IMG/VR virus record: IMGVR_UViG_3300042542_004947
Span: 1 to 62,118 of that record
Source: a virus
Strand: one strand, 5' to 3'
Length of the DNA: 62,118 bases
The notes under the pieces were generated by a model. That model made no database searches and was not told the origin of the DNA. It saw nothing but the letters and a program-made list of their open reading frames with translations. Of the stretch, positions 40,850-48,762 are shown piece after piece. Position 1 is the stretch's first letter; the number at the start of each line of letters is the position of its first letter. Position numbers and translations under genes: made by a program.

Positions 40850-43228
40850 ATGCGTATAAAACCACGTCGTGGATCTTGGATTCTAGCTGTACTTTTTGCG
40901 TTCGTATTTGCATTTCCATCTTCTTCAAAAGCAACTTCAGAGCCGGGACTTCAAGTAACTATTTATGATAACTATGGTTATAACGGGTCTCCGCCACTGC
41001 CATCCGTATCCGGCAGACCAGTTCAGTGTACTACAACATACTTAAATATTGACCAAGACTTTGGCAATAGCATTTGTGGACTTTATAACGACTACATAGT
41101 CAAATACGAAGGATACATTACCTCACCCACAACGGAAACAATTACTTTTTATCCAAGCGCTGATGATGGCACAAAGCTTTACATTGATGATGTTCTAGTT
41201 GATAATAACTGGATAGACAAGGGTGGCGGAGGAAATCCCAGTACACCAATTGATTTTATTGCTGGCGTACCAAAACCAATCACTTTATGGTTTTATGAAA
41301 ATGGCGGAGGAAACTGGGTTAAACTTGCATGGAACCAAGGTGGAGGCTACTCGACTGTTCCTGCAGAAGCATTCACTCAGAACAATGAGTCTCAATACAC
41401 AACCACAACAACTGCTGCTCCATATTTAAATTCCGTTACAAACCTTGTAGCAACAGCCAACGCAGACGGAAGTGTTGACCTTGACTGGGATGCGCCAACA
41501 TCAAGTAATGTTGACATCTACGCTTATGGTGTCACGTTTTACGGACTTGACGAAATTGGCGGAACTACGTCAGGTGGCTGGGGAGTTTGGACCAACCAAG
41601 GAACCACCTACTCACTTGCTGAATACATGTTCTCCGGAACTACCGGGTTTGGACCTGTTCGTTTTGGCATTAAAGCAGGAAATGAAAGCTGCTTCTCCTC
41701 CGACGGTGTAGGTCCATGTATCTATGGGCCTGAAACAAATGTTGATGTAATAGTTATTGACCCAACTCCACCACCAACAACCACAACAACCGAACCAACA
41801 ACCACAACAACCGAACCACCAACAACTACAACAACTGAACCAGAATTAGTTCTTCCTCCTGTTGAAACACTTCCAACAGAAAATACCACTGTATTAATTC
41901 CTGATTTAGATCTGAGTCCAGTTTCAACACCTGAACCAGAAAATACCACTGTTTCAATTCCTGAACTAGATCCAACTCCAGTTTCTGTTCCAGAAATAGA
42001 TACAAGTGCAGTAACAGTTCCAGAGCCAGAAGATTTACCAAATGAAACAATTCCAGAAGTAAGTATTCCAGAAGAGGCGCAAAATACAGCAGAGGAAACA
42101 GTTACTGATATATTTAACAATACAGACAATGCAGATGAACTTGGGGCTGCGGTAACTAACGCCATAGGTAATGCTGACTCTCCTGAAGAAATTGCAGCAC
42201 TAGTTACATCTCTTTTTGATGGACCAATGAATGATGAAGAGTTTACTGCTGTTGTTAACTCTGTGTTTGCAGACGATCTTTCAACTGAAGAGTTGAGTGC
42301 AGTTTTAGATGCAGTATTTTCTGAGCCATTGTCTGATGAAAAGTTTGCTGAGGTAATTGATGCAGTTTTGGACTCACCTCTTACTGATGAGCAGTTTGAG
42401 GAACTGGTTGGAGTCTTGGAATCAGACACTATTACACAAGACCAGGTTTCGGATGCTGTTGACAATATCTTAGAAAATGGCGTCACCGAAGATCAAGCTA
42501 CTGAACTTGCTACTAGCGAAAAGGTCTTGGAAAGCATTGATGGGGACCAGGCATCTGAGATCTTTGTTGAGATTCCTGTAGGTGAATTAACTCAAGAAGA
42601 AGAATCAGCCCTTGTTGAGGCTGTGACAAACGCCCCAGAAGAAGTAAAGAACGCTTTTGAGGAGACGATTAATGTGTATGGAGAGGGCTTAGATGACTAT
42701 GTACCAGTGGGTTCCAGTGTAGACGTAGGCTCTCGTAGAACTCTATTGGCTGCTACTGCAGTTCTATCAGCAGCTACTGTCGGAGTTGCTGGGTCAGCTG
42801 GTCCATCAGGCGGTTCAGGAGGAGGGTCTGGAGGGGGTTCTAAGGGCCCTAGCGGAGGTTCAGGTAGTTCCGGTGGAGGCCCAGGTGACGGAGGGAATTT
42901 AAATAGCCGAAGGGAAGATGAAAATCCAGATGGCGAAGATGAAGAACAAGACACTGAAATAGAAGGCCCGGAAGGGGACGAAGAAGAAAATAATTTTACT
43001 AGAAATAGTATATTTAAATATCAGGAGGGAACAATGATAAAGAAATTTAGCCCTTGGGGCTTTATTAAAAAGTTTTCGAAAGAGACAGCAGCTCTTGCGT
43101 TTACGATATCTGGAAGCGTAGTAGTTTTTGCTACTTTATCTGGTGAAACTAGAAAAATAACTATTATAGCAACAGGGTGTGCATTTTTAGTCCACTATAT
43201 AAATGCAATGTTAAAAAAGGATGAATAA
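40850..43228 (+). CDS. secreted PA14-domain surface or virion protein with Thr/Pro linker
   Basis: A 792-residue protein. An N-terminal signal peptide (RGSWILAVLFAFVFAFPSSS) is followed by a PA14 domain (about residues 30-175; FYPSADDGTKLYIDDVLV). A fibronectin-III-like domain (about 195-300) leads into a TTTTTEPTTTTTEPP linker. A long acidic Glu/Pro and helical-repeat region with DEEFTAVVNSVFADDLSTEE-type units follows (about 440-620). Then comes a Gly/Ser stretch, an acidic piece, and two C-terminal membrane segments. PA14 domains bind glycans. It may be displayed on the infected cell or be a virion adhesin. Confidence 0.7.
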   Translation: MRIKPRRGSWILAVLFAFVFAFPSSSKATSEPGLQVTIYDNYGYNGSPPLPSVSGRPVQCTTTYLNIDQDFGNSICGLYNDYIVKYEGYITSPTTETITFYPSADDGTKLYIDDVLVDNNWIDKGGGGNPSTPIDFIAGVPKPITLWFYENGGGNWVKLAWNQGGGYSTVPAEAFTQNNESQYTTTTTAAPYLNSVTNLVATANADGSVDLDWDAPTSSNVDIYAYGVTFYGLDEIGGTTSGGWGVWTNQGTTYSLAEYMFSGTTGFGPVRFGIKAGNESCFSSDGVGPCIYGPETNVDVIVIDPTPPPTTTTTEPTTTTTEPPTTTTTEPELVLPPVETLPTENTTVLIPDLDLSPVSTPEPENTTVSIPELDPTPVSVPEIDTSAVTVPEPEDLPNETIPEVSIPEEAQNTAEETVTDIFNNTDNADELGAAVTNAIGNADSPEEIAALVTSLFDGPMNDEEFTAVVNSVFADDLSTEELSAVLDAVFSEPLSDEKFAEVIDAVLDSPLTDEQFEELVGVLESDTITQDQVSDAVDNILENGVTEDQATELATSEKVLESIDGDQASEIFVEIPVGELTQEEESALVEAVTNAPEEVKNAFEETINVYGEGLDDYVPVGSSVDVGSRRTLLAATAVLSAATVGVAGSAGPSGGSGGGSGGGSKGPSGGSGSSGGGPGDGGNLNSRREDENPDGEDEEQDTEIEGPEGDEEENNFTRNSIFKYQEGTMIKKFSPWGFIKKFSKETAALAFTISGSVVVFATLSGETRKITIIATGCAFLVHYINAMLKKDE
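43034..43228 (+). CDS. in-frame internal start: holin-like small membrane protein
   Basis: Inside the PA14 gene, CAGGAGGGA sits five bases before ATG 43034, a near-perfect ribosome site. Translation from it gives a 64-residue protein with two membrane segments (AALAFTISGSVVVFATLSG and KITIIATGCAFLVHYINAML), a basic N-terminus and a KKDE end. Length and topology are those of a class II holin. The frame is the same as the large protein, so both products could be made. Confidence 0.6.
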   Translation: MIKKFSPWGFIKKFSKETAALAFTISGSVVVFATLSGETRKITIIATGCAFLVHYINAMLKKDE

Positions 43229-43237
43229 GGAGAATGT

Positions 43238-44621
43238 ATGAAAAATTTTGGTAAGTTACTAATTGCTATTGGATTTATAATGGTTGTTAGTTCAGTGCCT
43301 TTTGGTTCCGGCACGGCGACTCAATACTTAATATCTAGCCAACAAGCTAAAGCAACCACACGGTGGTGGTCCAATTGTTCTTGATGGAATGGATCCAGTT
43401 TGCCACTCAGGCGGAGAAGGAACTTGGGGATATATAGCTCAAGTTCTTAAGAAAACACACACTGGCGCTACCAATATTAATAACGGAAGCATTGCGATCC
43501 TTGGGGCAAATGACGTCTCTAACTCTTGTGGTGGAAATTGGAACACACTTCTAACTACAAAGTACTTAGGTCAGTTTACTACTGCGCCAACAGTTAATTT
43601 TTATAATACATCTACCCAGGTCACAAACTTTTTTACAAATATAAATACCCTAAAGCCAGCTGTTATATGGATACCAGATAACTGGAGCAGATCTTCTGCA
43701 GTTGAGGCTTTGTTTACGTCAAATGCTGAGGTCATTGCTGACTTCGTAAACTCTGGTGGAGGTTTATTTGCTAACATGGGTTCATATGGCTGGTTGACTT
43801 CACTGCTTCCTGGGGCAGTCTACAATAATGGTGGCTGTAATGGAGGACCAGATGCTACGGCAGATGGAACCGCAGACTTTGGGCTAACAAATACAATGGT
43901 TGCAGCCTGTTGGCATGGCTACTTTACTGGAAATGTTGGAACACTAAAAACATTAGTTAACTATCCATTTCCGTCCGTTTCAAGTCCTAGGGTAGCTGTA
44001 TCTGTTGGTGGTGGAGCAGTATCGCTTCCAAGCTCATTTACTCTTGCAATAAACCCTGCAACACCAAGGGCAGGAGAAGATCTGATAATAACTGCGACAG
44101 CTCAAACTCTTGCTGGAGTTCCACAATCTGGAGTTACCGTAACTGTAACTGTTAGTGCTGGACCAGATGCTGGTCAAACATTTACGGCTACCACTAATTC
44201 ATCAGGTATTGCCACAATAACTATTAGAACAAATGCTACTGGCACTGCGACTTACACAGCAACAGCTACTGTAAATGGTGTGGCTAAGACAGTTTCTTCT
44301 ACAGTTACCTGGAACCCACCCACTACGACCATAGCTGCTCCTACGACCTCTACAACGGAGCCTCCTGCTACTACCACTACAGAGCCAGCTCCAACCACTA
44401 CGCAGGCTTCAGTGACAACTGTTGAGCAAACTACCACAACAGCTCAACAAGCATTTGTTCCACCGATGGAAACAACAACTACCATTCATGACCATTCAAG
44501 TCATGACCATGGGCCAAAGCTTCCAGAAACTGGATCTGGACCATACTTTACTTTAATTTTAGGGTTTGGTTTAATTTGTTTTGGTTATCTAATAATTCAA
44601 AGGAAAAAGTATCTAAGGTAA
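43238..44621 (+). CDS. sortase-anchored (LPETG) surface protein, recoded at a CGGT codon
   Basis: A 41-residue N-terminal segment with a secretion signal (LLIAIGFIMVVSSVPFGSG, then a QQAKA-type cleavage site) is joined to the mature protein only if CGGT at 43361-43364 is read as Gly: KATT-G-GGPIVLDGMDPVCH. The 460-residue product has an alpha/beta domain (about 45-250), an Ig-like domain (LAINPATPRAGEDLIITATA onward), a Thr/Pro linker and a His-rich piece (HDHSSHDHG). It ends in LPETG, a membrane segment and RKKYLR, a complete sortase signal. In frame 0 only a signal peptide is made. It should be fixed to the host wall. Confidence 0.85.
43361..43364 (+). other. CGGT quadruplet glycine site after the signal peptide
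   Basis: In-frame CGG after ACC-ACA; frame 0 reads TGG-TGG-TCC-AAT-TGT-TCT-TGA. Quadruplet reading gives Thr-Thr-Gly-Gly-Gly-Pro. Confidence 0.85.
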
Positions 44622-44631
44622 TTACTATAGG
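44622..44631 (+). promoter_or_regulatory. TTACTATA late promoter
   Basis: TTACTATAGG ends nine bases before ATG 44641 and merges into the ribosome site AGGAGGG. The spacing is shorter than usual. Confidence 0.5.
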
Positions 44632-44640
44632 AGGGTGAAA

Positions 44641-44882
44641 TGAAAACACTAAATAATATTTTAATGAGAATTGTTGCTACCTTTGCTGCATCTGGCCTTG
44701 GAGTCATAGGAGCGGGTGCCATAGCTGGAGTTGAGTTATGGAAAGCTTGCTTTATGGCTGGCATGGCTGGAGTTGCAACTGTAGTAGAAGGTCTTTCTCG
44801 TGCATTTTTAGACGATGGAAAACTTTCGAGTACAGAAATCAACGAAGTATTTAATAAGGTGGACAAAAAAGCTGCCAAATAA
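44641..44882 (+). CDS. putative holin
   Basis: An 80-residue protein with two membrane segments (LMRIVATFAASGLGVIGAGA and WKACFMAGMAGVATVVEGLS) and a soluble charged tail (LDDGKLSSTEINEVFNKVDK). This is the layout and wording of small actinophage holins (Ala/Gly-rich first span, W-K-A then A-G-x-x-G-V-A). It lies after the surface protein and close to the endolysin, with a strong ribosome site. Confidence 0.7.
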
Positions 44883-44898
44883 AACATAAGGATTTTTA

Positions 44899-47676
44899 AT
44901 GCCACTTCCCGTAGAGCCTAATATATCTCAAGGTCAAATAGCTTTAGACCCAGTTAATGGAATAGTCTGGTATGTTGACTCAGAAGGAAATAAAGTATCC
45001 ACAGCTTGGTCTTGGTTAAAGCCTGACTTAGATGAAGTGGAAACAGAAGATAATGTAACTATTACTGGCAATCTAACAGTGCAAGGAACTACTGTTACGG
45101 TTGATGCAGAGACAGTTATCATACAAGATAATTTTATTTTAGTTAACTCAACAAATGGTTCTGCCACTTCTACGACCGCCGGTATAGAAGTAGAAAGAGG
45201 GGCATTAAATAATGTTCAACTAAGGTGGAATGAGTCAACCGATAAGTGGCAGTTTACTAATGATGGAATTACATTCTTAGATTTAAATTCTATAGTAGAA
45301 GACTCGGTAACACTTGGTCTGCATACCATAGGTGATTATATAACCAATCTTACTGCCGGTACTGGAGTTACTCTTTCTAATAATTCTGGACAAGGCGCTA
45401 CGCCAACAATTTCTATTGGTCAAGATGTAGCTGCTTCTGCTACTCCAACATTTGCTGGCGTAACAGCACCTCTGACTGGAAACGTAACCGGAAATTTAAC
45501 AGGTAATGTTACCGGTAACGTGACTGGAAATGTCACAGGAACTGTGTCTGACATCTCCAACCATGGAATAAATGCTCTTTCTGATGTGACCATAACATCA
45601 TCGGCAGATGGCGATTTTTTAAGATGGACAGGTTCTGCATGGGTTAATGACGCTGTAAACTTGACGTCTGACACGGTTGGAGATTATGTTAAGAGCCTAG
45701 TCCAAGGTAACGGTCTTACTATCTCTAACAATTCTGGAGAAGGTGCTACTCCAGGTATTGCAATTGACACGTCAATAGTTCAAACTCGTGTTGCCAATGT
45801 TACAGACACCGAAATTGGATATTTGGATGGCGTAACTTCTGCAATCCAAACACAGTTAGACACTAAAGCCCCTACTGCTTCACCTACCTTTACTGGAACA
45901 GTTACAGTTCCCACACCAATAAGTAACACTGATGCTTCAACAAAAGCTTATGTTGATTCGTCTGTCTCGACCACTGCAAGCAATGCCGCCACAGCGCTTA
46001 CTAACCACGAGTCAGATACAACAAATATCCACGGGATTGTTGATACCTCAATTTTGGTTACAACAACAGGAACGCAGACACTTACGAATAAAACAATTAC
46101 TTCACCTTTGGGTTTAGTAAAAGGTGATATTGGACTAGGTAACGTAGATAATACTTCGGATGCCAATAAGCCAGTCTCAACTGCACAGCAAACGGCATTA
46201 GACCTAAAAGCTAACAGTGCGACACCTACATTTACTGGAATGGTTACCGCACCATACTTAACGGTTAGTGGTGTACAGATAGATGCTAGTGGTCCAGCTG
46301 ATACAAACGTTCTTAAATACAATGCTTCTTTAAATAAGTATATACCAGGAGTAGCATCAACCGTAGCTTCTCTAGATGACTTAACTGACGTAATCATAAC
46401 AAGCGCAACCCCAAATCAAGTATTAAAATATGATGGAACAAATTGGGTAAATGCAATAAGTCCAAGTTCCGTTGAAGGCACAACATATTTTGCAACAATA
46501 GGGAATAATACGGACAGTACGTTTGTGCTTAATCATAATTTAACCACAAGAGATATAGTGGTCAACTTTACGGAAACATCATCTCCGTATTCAAGCTTTG
46601 CAACTTTATGGGAAGCCACTACTTTAAATTCTATTACAGTATATTTTGAAACACCTCCATCTTCTAATAGCATAAGAGTTGGCATCTATGCTGCGGTTTC
46701 CGGAGTAGCTTTAAGTACAGATTTAGACTCTTTAAATGATGTTACTCTAAGTGGTTTAGCTAATGGTGATTTTTTAAGATATGATGGGTCCAACTGGATT
46801 AACGATCCAGTTAATCTATCAACGGATACTGTTGGTGATTATGTCAGCAGCTTGGTGCAGGGCACTGGAATAACAATAACTAATAACTCTGGGGAAGGTG
46901 CAACTCCTACAATATCAGTAGCATCCAACACGTATCAACCATTAGACGCTGACTTGACGGCAATTGCAGCATTAGCTGGAACTTCCGGCAATTTAATTAA
47001 AACCGCAGCTGACACTTGGGCATTGGATACTAATACTTATATTACTTCTTTAGCATTGGACCAATTGACCGACGTTAATGCAGCAACTCCGTTCAATGAT
47101 CAAGTTTTAGCGTGGCAAAGCTCTACTTCTGAATGGGTAAACAAAACTTTTAGTGCCTCAGTTGCAACTTTAGATTCAGTGGGAGACGTGAGTGCCGCAA
47201 CACCATCAAGTGGCGAGACACTTCAATGGAATGGATCAGCTTGGGTCAGCTCAACTATTGTTAACGCCAACGTAAATGCTAGCGCAGCAATCACTTATTC
47301 TAAACTATCCTTAAACAATAGCATTGAATCTACCGACCTTAAAGATGGTCCAGCTAAAGCCGGCTTTAGATCAACCTTAAATGCGCAAACTGGTACTACC
47401 TATACATTGCAGCTAACAGATTTAGCAAAATTAGTTACATTGGATAATGCTGCATCTATTACCTTAACGGTCCCTCTCGAATCATCAGTTGCTTTTGCTA
47501 TTGGAGATAGGATCGACTTACTTCAAAAGGGAACTGGTCAAGTTACTGTTGCAGGTGCTGGTGGAGTTACTGTTAACTCTACACCAGGACTTAAGCTGCG
47601 TGCAAGATGGTCTTCTGCAACTTTGATCAAGTTAGATACAAATACCTGGGTTTTGATAGGTGACCTACAAGCTTAA
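44899..47676 (+). CDS. tail fibre protein
   Basis: A 925-residue repetitive, Thr/Asn/Gly-rich protein. It begins with an adaptor-like part (GIVWYVDSEGNKVSTAW), then the common fibre phrase TVDAETVIIQDNFILVN. A 'NVTG' run follows, then several copies of GDYV-x-S/N-L-V-x-G-x-G-I/L-T-I-x-NNSGEGATP. A C-terminal beta tip ends TNTWVLIGDLQA. This is the composition of a trimeric fibre shaft and tip, and it probably recognises the host. Confidence 0.85.
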   Translation: MPLPVEPNISQGQIALDPVNGIVWYVDSEGNKVSTAWSWLKPDLDEVETEDNVTITGNLTVQGTTVTVDAETVIIQDNFILVNSTNGSATSTTAGIEVERGALNNVQLRWNESTDKWQFTNDGITFLDLNSIVEDSVTLGLHTIGDYITNLTAGTGVTLSNNSGQGATPTISIGQDVAASATPTFAGVTAPLTGNVTGNLTGNVTGNVTGNVTGTVSDISNHGINALSDVTITSSADGDFLRWTGSAWVNDAVNLTSDTVGDYVKSLVQGNGLTISNNSGEGATPGIAIDTSIVQTRVANVTDTEIGYLDGVTSAIQTQLDTKAPTASPTFTGTVTVPTPISNTDASTKAYVDSSVSTTASNAATALTNHESDTTNIHGIVDTSILVTTTGTQTLTNKTITSPLGLVKGDIGLGNVDNTSDANKPVSTAQQTALDLKANSATPTFTGMVTAPYLTVSGVQIDASGPADTNVLKYNASLNKYIPGVASTVASLDDLTDVIITSATPNQVLKYDGTNWVNAISPSSVEGTTYFATIGNNTDSTFVLNHNLTTRDIVVNFTETSSPYSSFATLWEATTLNSITVYFETPPSSNSIRVGIYAAVSGVALSTDLDSLNDVTLSGLANGDFLRYDGSNWINDPVNLSTDTVGDYVSSLVQGTGITITNNSGEGATPTISVASNTYQPLDADLTAIAALAGTSGNLIKTAADTWALDTNTYITSLALDQLTDVNAATPFNDQVLAWQSSTSEWVNKTFSASVATLDSVGDVSAATPSSGETLQWNGSAWVSSTIVNANVNASAAITYSKLSLNNSIESTDLKDGPAKAGFRSTLNAQTGTTYTLQLTDLAKLVTLDNAASITLTVPLESSVAFAIGDRIDLLQKGTGQVTVAGAGGVTVNSTPGLKLRARWSSATLIKLDTNTWVLIGDLQA

Positions 47677-47677
47677 T

Positions 47678-48280
47678 CTATTTAAACTTTGGTCCTTCAA
47701 CCCAAATTACAATAGACTTTCTTACTCCAGATAGAACTGGCTTTACTCCATGCAGCATGAATGATGGAAATAATATCATCTGTCCCTTTTTTAAAGCATG
47801 CAGTGATGGGTTTCCGCTGAGGTGAATAAAAAATTCGCCACCTATAAAATCTTTTTCTGGCTCATTTAGAAGTAAACTTAAAGAGAGTTTTCTAGTATCA
47901 ATCATATAGCCCGGCTTATCTTTGCCAAAAATTAAATCAGTGTGAGCATCATACTTCCCGTTTTCTGATCCTTCGTATTCGGCATATTGAAAAAATGAAT
48001 ATCCATATAAATCAAAATTATAAAATGCTTTATTAGCATGATCTAATGCTTGATTTATTCTGTCGATAAACCATGTATTTTCCTGGTCTACATCATTGAA
48101 ACAATTATTAGACACCCTAGCAAATGAGTCACTACCTACAGTAGAAGCTTTATTTAGTTTCTTTGAGGAACAATATTCTTCTATCTTTTTTAGCTCTTCG
48201 TTTGTAAAGCATTCATCTATGAAGACCCATGGTTCGGTTATCTTTGAGTATGAGCGTGGATTATTGGAAATTGCTGACAT
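47678..48280 (-). CDS. 2-oxoglutarate/Fe(II)-dependent dioxygenase
   Basis: A minus-strand hydroxylase of the prolyl-4-hydroxylase (PKHD) type. The Fe ligands are KYDAHTDLIF (His-x-Asp) and FMLHGVKPV (His). The 2-oxoglutarate Arg is GVRKSIVIW, and LSLSLLLNEPEKDFIGGEF is the typical strand pair. ATG 48280 is chosen; a GTG at 48286 adds two residues. Its location between fibre genes suggests modification of fibre or surface protein, though phage enzymes of this class may also act on nucleic acid. Confidence 0.87.
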   Translation of the reverse strand: MSAISNNPRSYSKITEPWVFIDECFTNEELKKIEEYCSSKKLNKASTVGSDSFARVSNNCFNDVDQENTWFIDRINQALDHANKAFYNFDLYGYSFFQYAEYEGSENGKYDAHTDLIFGKDKPGYMIDTRKLSLSLLLNEPEKDFIGGEFFIHLSGNPSLHALKKGQMILFPSFMLHGVKPVLSGVRKSIVIWVEGPKFK

Positions 48281-48329
48281 AATCACATTTTATCATAACC
48301 AAGATTCGTTTGATAGCCATAAGTATTAA

Positions 48330-48339
48330 TTACTATAAT
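48330..48339 (+). promoter_or_regulatory. TTACTATA late promoter
   Basis: TTACTATAAT precedes the fibre-related gene at 48397 by 57 bases, a longer leader than at other sites. TAATCTTGAGGGG follows. Confidence 0.5.
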
Positions 48340-48396
48340 AGATATCTAGTTAATCTTGAGGGGTTAACTTTAATTTAGAAAGGTTTGGTTGAGGCC

Positions 48397-48762
48397 ATGC
48401 CCAATTTTTACAATAGGCTTAAAGCTATAAAATTTAGTACAGCATCTGATACTGCTGTAGAAATAGGACCATCTTCTAGTGCCACTCCAAACTTTGCCAT
48501 CGATGCAGGTGGTAAGTTAAAATGGAGTTCTGGCTCAGCGGTTGCCGATGCAAACCTTTACCGCACTTCTGCAGGCACTTTAAAAACAGATGGAAGCCTA
48601 GAAATCCTAGTAGGATTAACGGCAGCAACACCAAATTTTACTGGGCCAACTTCAATTACAGGAAGTTTAACATTAAATGGAACTAATGTCCCAACTACAT
48701 TTGTTTCTACAGCAACACCATCAGGAGGTAGTGATGGTGACACTTGGATGGTCTATTCTTAA
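48397..48762 (+). CDS. tail-fibre-associated protein
   Basis: A 121-residue Ser/Thr/Gly-rich protein (FSTASDTAVEIGPSSSATPN, then GSLTLNGTNVPTTFVSTATP) in the style of fibre adaptor or short fibre modules. The ATG at 48397 is preferred over TTG 48385 because of GAGG just upstream. Its stop overlaps the start of the beta-propeller fibre gene. Confidence 0.65.
   Translation: MPNFYNRLKAIKFSTASDTAVEIGPSSSATPNFAIDAGGKLKWSSGSAVADANLYRTSAGTLKTDGSLEILVGLTAATPNFTGPTSITGSLTLNGTNVPTTFVSTATPSGGSDGDTWMVYS

Noticed and set aside
41722-42486. Long minus-strand ORF (254 codons) opposite the PA14 gene
   Set aside because: Ser/Thr/Val-rich antisense shadow of the Thr/Pro linker and acidic repeats; no ribosome site and no family.
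45948-46397. Minus-strand ORF inside the tail fibre gene
   Set aside because: Shadow of the repetitive fibre sequence in another strand; fibre frame is continuous.
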